Part shown: piece by piece, positions 7,525 through 19,302 of the stretch
Position numbering within the stretch: the stretch's first letter is position 1
How the letters are laid out: each line of letters starts with the position of its first letter
Origin: Pseudomonas gozinkensis
GTDB taxonomy: Bacteria > Pseudomonadota > Gammaproteobacteria > Pseudomonadales > Pseudomonadaceae
DNA: 64,000 nucleotides
Reading direction: 5' to 3'
Assembly (NCBI RefSeq): GCF_014863585.1
Contig: NZ_CP062253.1
Span: 6,066,001 to 6,130,000 of the forward strand
Notes under the pieces: generated by a model
Told to the model about the DNA's origin: nothing
Seen by the model: only the letters and a program-made list of their open reading frames with translations
Databases searched by the model: none
Translations under genes and position numbers: made by a program

Positions 7525-7746
7525 TCAAGGACAACCATGTTCCTTGGCCGGGGTTTGCGTCTCGTATTTGTCCAGACCGTCCGGGCCCGAGCGCTTGTTC
7601 AGCACCGGGTTGGTTTCGGCCTGCCAGTCGGCCTGGTAGCAGCCTTTCTGGGCCTCGCCCGGTGCCGGTGTCGGCTCGGCCTTCGGGTTACTCCCGCAGG
7701 CCGCCAGCGTACCGGTCAGCAGCAACAGCGCTAACGACTTGACCAT
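7525..7746 (-). CDS. Small lipoprotein of unknown function
   Basis: 73 residues from the ATG at 7746, with AAAGGAG upstream. MVKSLALLLLTGTLAACGSNP is a clear lipoprotein signal (lipobox LAAC). The mature peptide is short and Pro-rich at its start (KAEPTPAPGEA), contains two further Cys (GCYQADW, HGCP) and ends HGCP. The frame stays open upstream inside pgk, but the ribosome site and signal peptide fix the start here. It is 34 bases downstream of pgk and 56 bases upstream of the MliC-like gene, so it is probably co-transcribed with both. I do not recognise a family. Confidence 0.65.
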   Translation of the reverse strand: MVKSLALLLLTGTLAACGSNPKAEPTPAPGEAQKGCYQADWQAETNPVLNKRSGPDGLDKYETQTPAKEHGCP

Positions 7747-7780
7747 CTGAACACTCCTTTGCCTGGCCAATCGGGCGGCC

Positions 7781-8944
7781 TCAGGCCTTGGCCCGGCTTT
7801 CCAGGACTTCAACGGCCGGCAGCACCTTGCCTTCGACGAATTCGAGGAACGCGCCACCGCCGGTGGAAATGTAGGAGATCTTTTCAGCCACGCCATATTT
7901 ATCGATGGCCGCCAGGGTGTCGCCACCGCCGGCAATCGAGAACGCCGCGCTTTCGGCGATGGCCTGGGCCAGCACTTTGGTGCCGTTGCCGAACTGGTCG
8001 AATTCAAACACGCCGACCGGGCCGTTCCACAGGATGGTTTTCGACGACTTCAGCAGTTCGGCGAAGTTGGCCGCGGTTTGCGGGCCGATGTCGAGGATCA
8101 TGTCGTCAGCAGCAACATCAGCGATAAGCTTCACGGTCGCTTCTGCGCTTTCAGCGAATTCCTTGGCAACCACCACGTCCACCGGCAGCGGCACGCTGAC
8201 CTTGGCGGCGATGGCGCGCGCGGTGTCCAGCAGGTCCGGCTCGTACAGCGATTTGCCGACGGGGTGACCGGCCGCAGCGAGGAAGGTGTTGGCGATGCCG
8301 CCGCCGACGATCAGCTGATCGCAGATCTGGCTCAGGCTGTTCAGCACGTCGAGTTTGGTCGAGACCTTGGAGCCGGCAACGATGGCAGCCATCGGCTTGG
8401 CCGGTGCGCCCAGGGCTTTGCCCAGTGCGTCGAGTTCAGCAGCCAGCAGAGGGCCGGCAGCGGCGACCTTGGCGAACTTGGCGACGCCGTGGGTCGAACC
8501 TTCGGCGCGGTGAGCAGTGCCGAAAGCGTCCATCACGAACACGTCGCACAGGGCGGCGTATTGCTGGGCCAGTTCGTCGGCGTTCTTTTTCTCACCCTTG
8601 TTGAAGCGCACGTTTTCGAACAGCACGATGTCGCCGGCCTTGACGTCAACGCCGCCCAGGTAGTCGGCCACCAGCGGCACTTCACGACCCAGCGCCTTGC
8701 TCAGATAGTCGGCGACTGGCTTGAGGCTGTTCTCGGCAGAGAATTCGCCTTCGGTCGGACGACCCAGGTGCGAGCAGACCATCACGGCCGCGCCTTTTTC
8801 CAGGGCCAGCTTGATGGTCGGCAGCGAGGCCAGGATACGCGCATCGCTGGTGACAACACCGTCCTTGACTGGGACGTTGAGGTCTTCGCGGATCAATACG
8901 CGCTTACCTTGCAGATCGAGGTCGGACATCTTCAACACGGTCAT
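7781..8944 (-). CDS. pgk: Phosphoglycerate kinase
   Basis: 387 residues from the ATG at 8944 ([10 protein letters not shown]), preceded by AGGAAG. The enzyme transfers phosphate between 1,3-bisphosphoglycerate and ADP in central carbon metabolism. The substrate-binding segment [15 protein letters not shown] lies near residues 15-29 and [10 protein letters not shown] near 60. The nucleotide-binding [14 protein letters not shown] and [10 protein letters not shown] lie in the C-terminal domain. Length and domain order are normal. It follows epd by only a few bases and precedes two lipoprotein genes and fba on the same strand. Confidence 0.97.
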   Translation of the reverse strand: MTVLKMSDLDLQGKRVLIREDLNVPVKDGVVTSDARILASLPTIKLALEKGAAVMVCSHLGRPTEGEFSAENSLKPVADYLSKALGREVPLVADYLGGVDVKAGDIVLFENVRFNKGEKKNADELAQQYAALCDVFVMDAFGTAHRAEGSTHGVAKFAKVAAAGPLLAAELDALGKALGAPAKPMAAIVAGSKVSTKLDVLNSLSQICDQLIVGGGIANTFLAAAGHPVGKSLYEPDLLDTARAIAAKVSVPLPVDVVVAKEFAESAEATVKLIADVAADDMILDIGPQTAANFAELLKSSKTILWNGPVGVFEFDQFGNGTKVLAQAIAESAAFSIAGGGDTLAAIDKYGVAEKISYISTGGGAFLEFVEGKVLPAVEVLESRAKA

Positions 8945-8956
8945 GGGTCGCACTTC

Positions 8957-10009
8957 CTACGGTTTTTTTGAAGTCGCTGTTTGCAGATAGTGTTCTGCAA
9001 CATCCAGCATTCGGTTGGCAAAACCCCATTCGTTGTCGAACCAGGCCAGGATGTTCACCAGCCGAGGGCCGGAAACACGGGTCTGACTGGCATCGACGAT
9101 GGCCGAATGTGGGTCATGGTTGAAATCACAACTTGCGTGAGGCAATTCGGTGTAGGCCAACAGACCCTTCAGCGGGCCGCTGGTGGCGGCATCGCGCAGG
9201 ATCCGGTTGACTTCGCCGGCGTCGGTGTCGCTCGCGGTCTGCATCGTGATGTCGAGGCAGGACACGTTGACCGTCGGCACTCGTACGGCTTTGGCCTGGA
9301 TTCGCCCGGCAAGTTCCGGCAGCAGGCGCTCGATACCACGCGCCAGACCGGTGGACACCGGGATCACCGACTGGAACGCCGAACGGGTGCGGCGCAGGTC
9401 TTCGTGGTGATAGGCGTCGATCACCGGCTGATCGTTCATCGCCGAGTGAATCGTGGTGATCGACACGTAATCCAGACCGACCGCCTGATCCAGCAGACGC
9501 AACAGCGGCACGCCGCAGTTGGTGGTGCAGGAGGCGTTGGACACCAGCAGTTCGTCGCCGGTCAGGCAATCCTGATTGACGCCGTAGACGATGGTGGCGT
9601 CGACATCCGCCTCGCTGGCCATCGGCTGCGAAAACAGCACACGCGGCGCGCCGGCGTCGAGGAAACGCTGGCCGTCTGCACGAGTGTGGTAGGCGCCGGA
9701 GCATTCGAGCACCAGATCGACGCCCAGCGACGCCCAATCGATGCCTTCGGGGGTGGCACTGCGCAGGACCTTCACGCAGTCGCCATTAATATGCAGACAA
9801 TCGCCGTCGACCTTCACCTCGCCAGGGAACCGGCCGTGGGTGGAGTCGAAGCGTGTCAGGTATTCGATGCTGGCCATGTCGGCCAGATCGTTGATCGCGA
9901 CAATTTCAAACCCTGCCGCCGAGCCTCGCTCGAACAACGCACGCAAGACGCAACGACCAATCCGGCCGTAGCCGTTGAGTGCAACTTTGTAGGGACGCGG
10001 TTGAGGCAT
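8957..10009 (-). CDS. epd: Erythrose-4-phosphate dehydrogenase (GAPDH family)
   Basis: 350 residues from the ATG at 10009 (MPQPRPYKVALNG). It is a GAPDH-fold, NAD-dependent enzyme; Epd oxidises erythrose 4-phosphate to 4-phosphoerythronate for pyridoxal phosphate synthesis. The Rossmann motif NGYGRIGR is at residues 12-19, the catalytic Cys in NASCTTNC is C161, and the general base in TTIHSAMNDQ is H188. The position between tkt and pgk is the classical epd position and decides it against a plain gap gene. It ends 12 bases before pgk, so the two are probably one transcript. Confidence 0.9.
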   Translation of the reverse strand: MPQPRPYKVALNGYGRIGRCVLRALFERGSAAGFEIVAINDLADMASIEYLTRFDSTHGRFPGEVKVDGDCLHINGDCVKVLRSATPEGIDWASLGVDLVLECSGAYHTRADGQRFLDAGAPRVLFSQPMASEADVDATIVYGVNQDCLTGDELLVSNASCTTNCGVPLLRLLDQAVGLDYVSITTIHSAMNDQPVIDAYHHEDLRRTRSAFQSVIPVSTGLARGIERLLPELAGRIQAKAVRVPTVNVSCLDITMQTASDTDAGEVNRILRDAATSGPLKGLLAYTELPHASCDFNHDPHSAIVDASQTRVSGPRLVNILAWFDNEWGFANRMLDVAEHYLQTATSKKP

Positions 10010-10063
10010 GGGGTTCTCGATAATACGCAGGCAGACGCAATGCTTATTTGCGACACATCCCAT

Positions 10064-10151
10064 GTGGGAGCTGGCTTGCCAGCGATAGCGTCCGATCAGG
10101 CAACATGTATGTTGACGCGGATGGCCCTATCGCTGGCAAGCCAGCTCCCAC
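10064..10151. repeat. REP pair, GCTGGCTTGCCAGC type
   Basis: GTGGGAGCTGGCTTGCCAGC starts at 10064 and its inverse ends at 10151, separated by about 36 bases. It lies between epd and tkt. Units point GTGGGAG-outwards. Confidence 0.85.
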
Positions 10152-10188
10152 AAGGATTGCGGTGATCATGAGATCACCGCGTTGTGCC

Positions 10189-12186
10189 TTAGTCTTCCAG
10201 CAGCTCTTCAGCCTGACCCAGGATGTTTTCCAGGGTGAAGCCGAACTCTTCGAACAGTGCCGAAGCCGGAGCCGATTCGCCGTAGGTGGTCATGCCGATC
10301 ACGCGACCTTCCAGACCCACGTACTTGAACCAGAAGTCGGCGTGAGCCGCTTCGATCGCGATACGCGCGCTGACCTGCAACGGCAGGACCGATTGCTTGT
10401 AGCTGGCGTCCTGAGCGTCGAACGCGCTGGTGCATGGCATGGAAACCACGCGCACCTTGCGGCCCTGCTCGGTCAGTTTGTCGTAGGCCTGAACGGCCAG
10501 ACCGACTTCCGAACCGGTGGCGATCAGGATCAGCTCAGGCTCGCCTGCGCAGTCCTTCAGCACGTAACCGCCACGGCGGATGTCGGCGATCTGGCCGGCA
10601 TCACGGGTTTGGTGCTGCAGGTTCTGACGCGAGAAGATCAGCGCCGACGGGCCGTCCTTGCGCTCCAGGGCGTTTTTCCAGGCCACGGCCGATTCAACGG
10701 CATCGGCTGGACGCCAGGTGTCGAGGTTCGGCGTGCTGCGCAGGCTGGTCAGTTGCTCGATCGGCTGGTGCGTCGGGCCGTCTTCGCCCAGACCGATGGA
10801 GTCGTGGGTGTAGACGTGGATCACGCGCTGTTTCATCAGAGCGGACATGCGCACTGCGTTGCGGGCGTATTCCATGAACATCAGGAAGGTCGCGCCGTAA
10901 GGCACCAGACCGCCGTGCAGGGCAACACCGTTCATGATCGCGGTCATACCGAATTCGCGCACGCCGTAGTACATGTAGTTGCCGCTGGCGTCTTCGGCGC
11001 TGACGCCTTTGCAGCCTTTCCACAGGGTCAGGTTGGAACCGGCCAGGTCAGCCGAACCGCCCAGCACTTCCGGCAGCAGCGGGCCGAACGCGTTCAGGGC
11101 GTTCTGGCTGGCTTTACGGCTGGCGATGGTTTCGCCCTTGGCCGCGACTTCAGCGATGTAGGCATCAGCCTTCTCGGAGAAGTCGGCCGGCAGTTCGCCG
11201 CTCAGGCGACGGATCAGTTCGTTGGCTTCGGTCGGGAACGCAGCGGAGTAGGCAGCGAAACGCTGGTCCCACTCGGCTTCGGCGGCGCGGCCCTTTTCCT
11301 TGGCGTCCCACTCGGCATAGATGTCGGCCGGGATTTCGAACGGGCCGTGGTTCCAGTTCAGCGCCTGACGGGTCAGGGCGATTTCCGCGTCACCCAGCGG
11401 GGCGCCGTGGCAGTCTTCCTTGCCTTGCTTGTTCGGCGAACCGAAACCGATGGTGGTCTTGCAGCAGATCAGGGTCGGCAGCGGGCTCTTGCGAGCGGTC
11501 TCGATGGCGGTCTTGATCTCTTCCGGGTCGTGACCGTCAACGTTGCGGATCACTTGCCAGTTGTAGGACTCGAAACGCTTCGGCGTGTCGTCGGTGAACC
11601 AGCCTTCGACTTCGCCGTCGATGGAGATGCCGTTGTCATCGTAGAAGGCGATCAGCTTGCCCAGGCCCAAAGTGCCGGCCAGGGAAGCGACTTCGTGGGA
11701 AATGCCTTCCATCATGCAGCCATCACCCAGGAACACGTAGGTGTGGTGGTCGACGATGTTGTGGCCAGGACGGTTGAACTGCGCGCCCAGTACCTTTTCA
11801 GCCAGGGCGAAGCCCACGGCGTTGGCCAGACCCTGACCCAGCGGGCCGGTGGTGGTTTCGACGCCCGGGGTGTAACCGAATTCCGGGTGGCCCGGGGTGC
11901 GGCTGTGCAGTTGACGGAATTGCTTCAGGTCGTCGATCGACAGGTCGTAACCGGTCAGGTGCAGCAGCGAGTAGATCAACATCGAGCCGTGGCCGTTGGA
12001 CAGCACGAAACGGTCACGGTCGGCGAACGACGGGTTGCTCGGGTTGTGCTTGAGGTAGTCGCGCCAAAGCACTTCGGCGATATCTGCCATACCCATAGGT
12101 GCACCGGGATGGCCGCTGTTGGCTTTTTGCACGGCATCCATGCTGAGGGCACGAATGGCGTTGGCACGCTCACGACGGCTAGGCAT
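10189..12186 (-). CDS. tkt: Transketolase
   Basis: 665 residues, full length. This thiamine-diphosphate enzyme moves two-carbon units between ketose and aldose phosphates in the pentose phosphate pathway, and links to Epd by supplying erythrose 4-phosphate. The thiamine-diphosphate motif begins [12 protein letters not shown] at about residue 154. [11 protein letters not shown] and the segment [19 protein letters not shown] carry family His residues. The pyrimidine and C-terminal domains follow in normal order. ATG at 12186 follows CAGGAG. The gene diverges from the ArsR-methyltransferase gene across 272 bases. Confidence 0.97.
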   Translation of the reverse strand: MPSRRERANAIRALSMDAVQKANSGHPGAPMGMADIAEVLWRDYLKHNPSNPSFADRDRFVLSNGHGSMLIYSLLHLTGYDLSIDDLKQFRQLHSRTPGHPEFGYTPGVETTTGPLGQGLANAVGFALAEKVLGAQFNRPGHNIVDHHTYVFLGDGCMMEGISHEVASLAGTLGLGKLIAFYDDNGISIDGEVEGWFTDDTPKRFESYNWQVIRNVDGHDPEEIKTAIETARKSPLPTLICCKTTIGFGSPNKQGKEDCHGAPLGDAEIALTRQALNWNHGPFEIPADIYAEWDAKEKGRAAEAEWDQRFAAYSAAFPTEANELIRRLSGELPADFSEKADAYIAEVAAKGETIASRKASQNALNAFGPLLPEVLGGSADLAGSNLTLWKGCKGVSAEDASGNYMYYGVREFGMTAIMNGVALHGGLVPYGATFLMFMEYARNAVRMSALMKQRVIHVYTHDSIGLGEDGPTHQPIEQLTSLRSTPNLDTWRPADAVESAVAWKNALERKDGPSALIFSRQNLQHQTRDAGQIADIRRGGYVLKDCAGEPELILIATGSEVGLAVQAYDKLTEQGRKVRVVSMPCTSAFDAQDASYKQSVLPLQVSARIAIEAAHADFWFKYVGLEGRVIGMTTYGESAPASALFEEFGFTLENILGQAEELLED

Positions 12187-12393
12187 CGCTGATCTCCTGG
12201 GGGTTTGTTAAATCAATACGGAAAAAAGGCGAGCATTTTCCCTCACCAAGACGCTTCGGGGCAATGACAGATAGTCATCCGGAGGCGTTTTTCCAATGGA
12301 TAACATCGGTTTCGGCTGGTGAAACCTTTCCGCTGTTCGTTTGTAGAGTTAACCGGGCGGTGAGAAGTGCCATCGAAAGCACCACCCATCGAG

Positions 12394-12417
12394 CAATATC
12401 AAAACTTTTTGATATTG
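12394..12417. promoter_or_regulatory. 24-base palindrome, candidate SahR-type operator
   Basis: CAATATCAAAA (12394-12404) and TTTTGATATTG (12407-12417) are perfect inverted arms around CT. It sits 42 bases before the ArsR-methyltransferase start and just upstream of a possible promoter (TTGCGA at 12421-12426, 17 bases, TAGACT at 12444-12449). ATATC...GATAT arms fit ArsR-family sites, including those reported for SahR. Autoregulation is inferred. Confidence 0.6.
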
Positions 12418-12458
12418 GCCTTGCGATGGATTCCACCCGTCACTAGACTGCCAGCCCT

Positions 12459-13454
12459 ATGAACTTACGCGTGCCTTCCATTCGCCATGACGATTGCGAC
12501 GAGCTGGCGGCCTTGTGCAAGGCCGGCGGCGATCCGCTGCGGCTGAATGTATTGCGCGCCCTGGCCAACGACTCGTTCGGCGTGCTGGAGCTGGCACAGA
12601 TTTTCGGTATCGGTCAGTCCGGCATGAGCCATCACCTCAAAGTGCTGGCGCAGGCGGATCTGGTGGCGACTCGCCGCGAAGGCAATGCGGTGTTCTATCG
12701 CCGCGCCCTGCCCCACACCGAGTTGCTGGGCGGCAAGCTGCACGCGGCATTGTTAGAAGAAGTCGACAATCTGGCGCTGCCAGCGGACGTGGAAACGCGG
12801 ATCGCACAGGTTCACGGCCAACGCGCGGCCAACAGCCAGGACTTTTTCGCCCGGGTCGCGGAGAAATTCCGCGCCCAGCAGGATTTGATTGCCGGCCTGC
12901 CGCAGTACCGTGAAAGCGTGCTGGCCCTGCTCGACAAACTGAATTTCAATGGTGCTGCCACGGCCATTGAAGTCGGCCCCGGCGATGGAGCTTTCCTGCC
13001 GGAACTGGCGCGCCGCTTCGGCACCGTAACCGCACTGGACAACAGCGCGGCGATGCTCGAACTGGCCCGCCAGGTATGTGAACGTGAACAGCTGGCTAAC
13101 GTCAGCCTGCAATTGGCCGATGCATTGAATGGTGTGAGCCTTCAGGCCGATTGCGTGGTGTTGAACATGGTGTTGCACCATTTCGCCGCGCCGGCCGAAG
13201 CGCTCAAGCACATGGCCAGCCTGCTGCAACCGGGCGGTAGCCTGCTCGTGACAGAGTTATGTAGCCACAACCAGAGTTGGGCCAGGGAGGCCTGCGGTGA
13301 TCTGTGGTTGGGGTTTGAACAGGACGATCTGGCCCGTTGGGCCACCGCTGCGGGACTCGTTCCCGGGGAAAGCCTCTATGTAGGCTTACGTAATGGTTTC
13401 CAGATCCAGGTCCGCCATTTTCAGCGACCGGCTGGCGACACTCACCATCGGTAA
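12459..13454 (+). CDS. ArsR-family regulator fused to a SAM-dependent methyltransferase domain (SahR-like)
   Basis: 331 residues. Residues 15-85 form a winged helix of ArsR/SmtB type, with the recognition helix SGMSHHLKVL (54-63). No metal-binding CxC of arsenic sensors is seen there. Residues 150-315 form a class I methyltransferase domain; motif I EVGPGDG is at 171-177, and VVLNMVLHHF and LLQPGGSLLV follow. The gene lies 18 bases upstream of metK. This points to sensing S-adenosyl compounds and control of the methyl cycle, as described for SahR. No Shine-Dalgarno precedes the ATG, and the likely promoter would give an almost leaderless mRNA. The regulator role is well supported; the ligand is inferred. 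Confidence 0.8.
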   Translation: MNLRVPSIRHDDCDELAALCKAGGDPLRLNVLRALANDSFGVLELAQIFGIGQSGMSHHLKVLAQADLVATRREGNAVFYRRALPHTELLGGKLHAALLEEVDNLALPADVETRIAQVHGQRAANSQDFFARVAEKFRAQQDLIAGLPQYRESVLALLDKLNFNGAATAIEVGPGDGAFLPELARRFGTVTALDNSAAMLELARQVCEREQLANVSLQLADALNGVSLQADCVVLNMVLHHFAAPAEALKHMASLLQPGGSLLVTELCSHNQSWAREACGDLWLGFEQDDLARWATAAGLVPGESLYVGLRNGFQIQVRHFQRPAGDTHHR

Positions 13455-13472
13455 ATTCAGGAAAACATCGAG

Positions 13473-14663
<1,191 letters not shown>

Positions 14664-14682
14664 TTTTCCTGGCGGTACAAGA

Positions 14683-14715
14683 AGCCCCGCACGGTTCGCC
14701 GTGCGGGGCTTTTTC
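14683..14715 (+). terminator. Terminator of metK
   Basis: AGCCCCGCACGG, TTCG loop, CCGTGCGGGGCT, then TTTTTC: a perfect 12-base stem with a UUCG tetraloop, 20 bases after the metK stop. Confidence 0.92.
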
Positions 14716-14726
14716 ATTCGTACCCT

Positions 14727-14750
14727 GTGGGAGCGAGCTTGCTCGCGAAG
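14727..14750 (+). repeat. Single REP unit, GCGAGCTTGCTCGC type
   Basis: GTGGGAGCGAGCTTGCTCGC with flanking GAAG, directly after the metK terminator. It is the only unpaired full unit noted in the window. Confidence 0.8.
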
Positions 14751-14851
14751 AGACCCGTATCAGCGACATCAAATGGGGATTGGAAACAGCTCGCAAAACA
14801 CCCACCTCTCTCAACAACAAATCCTCGCCTAGCCTTCAAGCATCTCCCTGA

Positions 14852-16543
<1,692 letters not shown>

Positions 16544-16641
16544 ACACGCAATCCCCGGCCCGCCGGGAACCCAATGTCCGCCGGAGCGCTCCAACAGCGC
16601 AGTGCTTCACCGACCCGATTGCCTTTGCACATGGAGCTTTT

Positions 16642-17037
16642 ATGAAATTTCTCGCACCGCTCGCCCTGCTGTCTTTCTGCGCAGTCCTCGCCGCCCCCGT
16701 GATGGCCGACGAAGACGCGCCGGGCCTGACCGGTTGTGCCGCCAAGAAGCAGGGCATCATCAATCAGATCGAACAGGCCAAGTCCCGCGGCAACGCCGAC
16801 CAGCAGGCCGGCCTCGAAACCGCCCTGCGTGAAGTCACTGAACACTGCACCGACGCGGGCCTGAAGAAAGAACGCGAAAACAAGGTGCTCGACGCCAAGC
16901 ACGAAGTGAGCAAGCGTCAGGCCGATCTGGACAAGGCCATGAAGAAAGGCGATCCGGAGAAGATCGACAAGCGCAAGAACAAGCTCGCCGAATCACGCAA
17001 GGAATTGCAGGACGCGCTGGACGAACTCGACAAGTAA
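16642..17037 (+). CDS. DUF1090 family periplasmic protein
   Basis: 131 residues. MKFLAPLALLSFCAVLAAPVMA is a signal peptide cleaved after VMA. The mature part starts with GLTGCAAKKQGIINQIEQA, the family signature, and has two Cys likely to form a disulfide (GC and HC). From about residue 75 on it is a charged Lys/Glu/Asp coiled coil, ending ALDELDK. DUF1090 proteins (E. coli YqjC type) are periplasmic and of unknown biochemical role. It stands alone between ligB and the convergent cytochrome gene. Confidence 0.85.
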   Translation: MKFLAPLALLSFCAVLAAPVMADEDAPGLTGCAAKKQGIINQIEQAKSRGNADQQAGLETALREVTEHCTDAGLKKERENKVLDAKHEVSKRQADLDKAMKKGDPEKIDKRKNKLAESRKELQDALDELDK

Positions 17038-17045
17038 GAAAGCCG

Positions 17046-17072
17046 GGGATCACGGCCAAAGGCTGTGATCCC
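17046..17072 (+). terminator. Hairpin between convergent genes
   Basis: GGGATCACGGCC, AAA loop, GGCTGTGATCCC; one G-U pair makes the plus-strand RNA stem complete. The T run after it is weak (TTGAATAT). Confidence 0.5.
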
Positions 17073-17079
17073 TTGAATA

Positions 17080-17529
17080 TCAGTGGTCGCGAAACTCTTT
17101 ATGGCAGGCACTGCAGGCATCTTCGACTTTCTGCACGGCCGGCCCCAGGTTGCTGGCCTTGTAGGGTTGAACCTTGCTGGCGATCACCAGTTCACCGGTG
17201 GCCGCTTCAAGGGTGCGGGCCATTTCCTGGAAGCGGGCCTGCTTCTGCCAGACATCGTCCTTGGCGCTGGTGTGATCTTCTTCGCGCACCTGCGGGAAAT
17301 GTTTCCACGGTTCATGGGACAACGCATCGAGCTTGACCGCGCCTTCGGCGAATTTCGGTCCGTCGAACGGGATGCGCCCACGCAACATGCCACCCAGGTC
17401 TTCGCCGGTCTTGAGCATCTGCTTGAAGATCGCCTTGCGCTGGCCCAACGGGGAATTGGGGTCGACACCGCCACAGGCGGACACGGTCAGACAGGCCAGC
17501 AATACAACAGAAATTCTTTTAAGAGTCAT
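17080..17529 (-). CDS. Cytochrome c' family lipoprotein
   Basis: 149 residues. The lipobox LTVSAC (C19) marks it as a lipoprotein. The heme motif CSACH lies near the C-terminus (C139, C142, H143), which is the hallmark of the four-helix cytochrome c' and c-556 fold; RKAIFKQMLK at about 31-40 is the conserved first helix. These proteins bind heme in the periplasm and have been linked to NO or electron handling. The true role here is unknown. Lipid anchoring of a cytochrome c' is less common than a free periplasmic form. It diverges from mltA. Confidence 0.85.
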   Translation of the reverse strand: MTLKRISVVLLACLTVSACGGVDPNSPLGQRKAIFKQMLKTGEDLGGMLRGRIPFDGPKFAEGAVKLDALSHEPWKHFPQVREEDHTSAKDDVWQKQARFQEMARTLEAATGELVIASKVQPYKASNLGPAVQKVEDACSACHKEFRDH

Positions 17530-17657
17530 GGTGGCTTCAGGTCACGGAAATCGGCGGCCAGTATCCCCGCGTCACCGCCAAACACCAATAGCCCTATTAA
17601 CAATAAGGGTTGCTTGAGCGCATGGAGCACTTCTGCAACCGGCACAGGAAATTCTCC

Positions 17658-18830
17658 ATGAACAGCCGTTTCAAGGCCTGGCGTCATCCGCTTATCGCTA
17701 CCCTCCCGCTGCTGGCGATCCTCGCCGGCTGCACCGGTGGCGACAGCGCCAAGCCGAAAACCCACGCCCTGGCCACGTATTCCAGTGCCACCTGGGAAGC
17801 ATTGCCGGCGGTGTCCGATAGCGACCTTGTGGCCGGCTTCGGTTCCTGGCGCAGCGCCTGCACCCGGCTCAAGGCTGATCCGGTCTGGGGCGCAACCTGT
17901 GCTGCAGCTGCCAACGTGCCGCAAAGCGCTGGCGACATTCGCACGTTCCTCAAGCAGAACCTCGACGTGTTCGGCCTGCGCGCCGAGAACGACAACCCCA
18001 ACGGTCTGATCACCGGCTACTACGAACCGGTCTATCCCGGCAGCCTGACGCAAACCGCCACCGCCAACGTGCCGGTGTATGGCGTGCCCGAAGACATGAT
18101 CATTGTTTCGCTGGACAGCATTTACCCGGAACTGAAGGGCAAGCGCCTGCGCGGACGCCTCGAAGGTCGCGTGCTCAAGCCTTACGACGACGCGGCGACC
18201 ATCGAGAGCCAGGGCGTCAAGGCGCCGGTCGTGGCCTGGCTGACCGATCCGATGAACCTGCAATTCCTGCAGATTCAGGGCTCGGGGCGGATCCAGACCG
18301 ATGACGGCCGGCAGCTGCGCATCGCCTACGCCGACCAGAACGGTCATCCGTACCGGCCGATTGGCCGCTGGCTGGTGGAACAGGGCGAGCTGAAAAAAGA
18401 AGAAGTGACCATGGGCGCGATCAGCAAGTGGGCCAAGGCCAACCCGTCGCGCATTCCGGAACTGCTGGCGAGCAACCCGAGCTACGTGTTCTTCACCCGC
18501 AACCCGGACAGCAACGAAGGTCCGCGCGGCTCGCTGAATGTACCGCTGACCGCCGGTTACAGCGCGGCAGTGGATCGCAAAGTGATTCCGTTGGGCAGCC
18601 TTTTGTGGCTGTCGACCACCCGCCCGGACGGCACGGCACTGGTACGCCCGGTGGCCGCGCAGGACACCGGCGGCGCGATTGCCGGCGAAGTTCGTGCGGA
18701 TCTGTTCTGGGGCACCGGAGATGCCGCCGGGCAACTGGCTGGCGACATGAAGCAGCAAGGGCAGATCTGGATGCTTTGGCCGAAAGGGGCGGCGTTGCCG
18801 CAAGTGCCGCAGGTGGCCGACAAGCCATAA
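17658..18830 (+). CDS. mltA: Membrane-bound lytic murein transglycosylase A
   Basis: 390 residues from the ATG at 17658, after AGGA. MNSRFKAWRHP and the lipobox LAGC (C25) anchor it in the outer membrane. It cuts peptidoglycan glycan strands to give 1,6-anhydro ends. The MltA domain shows ITGYYEPVYPG, FLQIQGSGRI (the conserved substrate groove) and AAQDTGGAI, which carries the catalytic Asp. The 3D domain closes the protein. Length is normal for Pseudomonas MltA. A bidirectional terminator follows at 18840. Confidence 0.93.
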   Translation: MNSRFKAWRHPLIATLPLLAILAGCTGGDSAKPKTHALATYSSATWEALPAVSDSDLVAGFGSWRSACTRLKADPVWGATCAAAANVPQSAGDIRTFLKQNLDVFGLRAENDNPNGLITGYYEPVYPGSLTQTATANVPVYGVPEDMIIVSLDSIYPELKGKRLRGRLEGRVLKPYDDAATIESQGVKAPVVAWLTDPMNLQFLQIQGSGRIQTDDGRQLRIAYADQNGHPYRPIGRWLVEQGELKKEEVTMGAISKWAKANPSRIPELLASNPSYVFFTRNPDSNEGPRGSLNVPLTAGYSAAVDRKVIPLGSLLWLSTTRPDGTALVRPVAAQDTGGAIAGEVRADLFWGTGDAAGQLAGDMKQQGQIWMLWPKGAALPQVPQVADKP

Positions 18831-18839
18831 GCACAAAGC

Positions 18840-18874
18840 AAAAGATCGCAGGCCTCGTCAGCCTGCGATCTTTT
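18840..18874. terminator. Bidirectional terminator between mltA and the MAPEG gene
   Basis: AAAAGATCGCAGGC, seven-base loop, GCCTGCGATCTTTT: a perfect 14-base stem with A and T runs on both sides, between convergent stop codons. Confidence 0.88.
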
Positions 18875-18879
18875 CAGGT

Positions 18880-19263
18880 TCAGACCGAAACGAAGAAGAA
18901 ACTGGCAATCAGCCCCATCCCGACAAACCACACCAGCGACCGCAGAATCGCCCAGTCCGCCAGATAGCAAATGATGTAGAGCAGGCGACTGGTGATGAAC
19001 AGTACCGCCAGCACGTTGACCGTCACCAGCTCTGCCGTGCCGACCAGGTGCGCAACGATCACCGCTGCCGCAAACGCCGGCGTCACTTCAAAACTGTTCA
19101 GCTGTGCCGCATGGGCACGTCGCGCCACGCCGTTCAGGCTTTCGAGAAAATCCCGGGGATCGTGATTGTCGCTCAGCCGATACCCACCGACAGCCTTGGC
19201 CACGCCTGTGCACAGGTAGGGCAGAAAGATCGCAATCAAAACGCACCACAGAGCCACCGTCAT
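18880..19263 (-). CDS. MAPEG family membrane protein
   Basis: 127 residues from the ATG at 19263 with AAGGA upstream. Four hydrophobic segments (about 2-25, 55-75, 80-100, 105-125) and the motif NGVARRAHAAQLNSFE, with the glutathione/lipid-site Arg-Ala-x-x-Asn-x-x-Glu pattern, define the MAPEG family. Eukaryotic members are microsomal glutathione transferases and eicosanoid synthases; the bacterial relatives are largely uncharacterised. It is expected in the inner membrane. It lies 39 bases downstream of a DMT transporter gene on the same strand. Confidence 0.85.
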   Translation of the reverse strand: MTVALWCVLIAIFLPYLCTGVAKAVGGYRLSDNHDPRDFLESLNGVARRAHAAQLNSFEVTPAFAAAVIVAHLVGTAELVTVNVLAVLFITSRLLYIICYLADWAILRSLVWFVGMGLIASFFFVSV

Positions 19264-19302
19264 AACGCCGTCCTTTTTTCGAGTCATAGAGTTGCCGGGC
19301 GG

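Noticed and set aside
10048..12192. A 714-codon open frame opposite tkt
   Set aside because: It mirrors transketolase, has no ribosome site and gives a low-complexity Val/Gly/Gln protein. The same holds for frames opposite fba (5841-7187), ahcY (24455-25996), rhlE (28193-29974) and mdcA (44157-45296).
12459..12710. Arsenic- or metal-sensing function for the ArsR-type regulator
   Set aside because: No CxC or His/Asp metal site is present in the winged helix, and the fused methyltransferase domain and metK neighbour point to S-adenosyl compounds.
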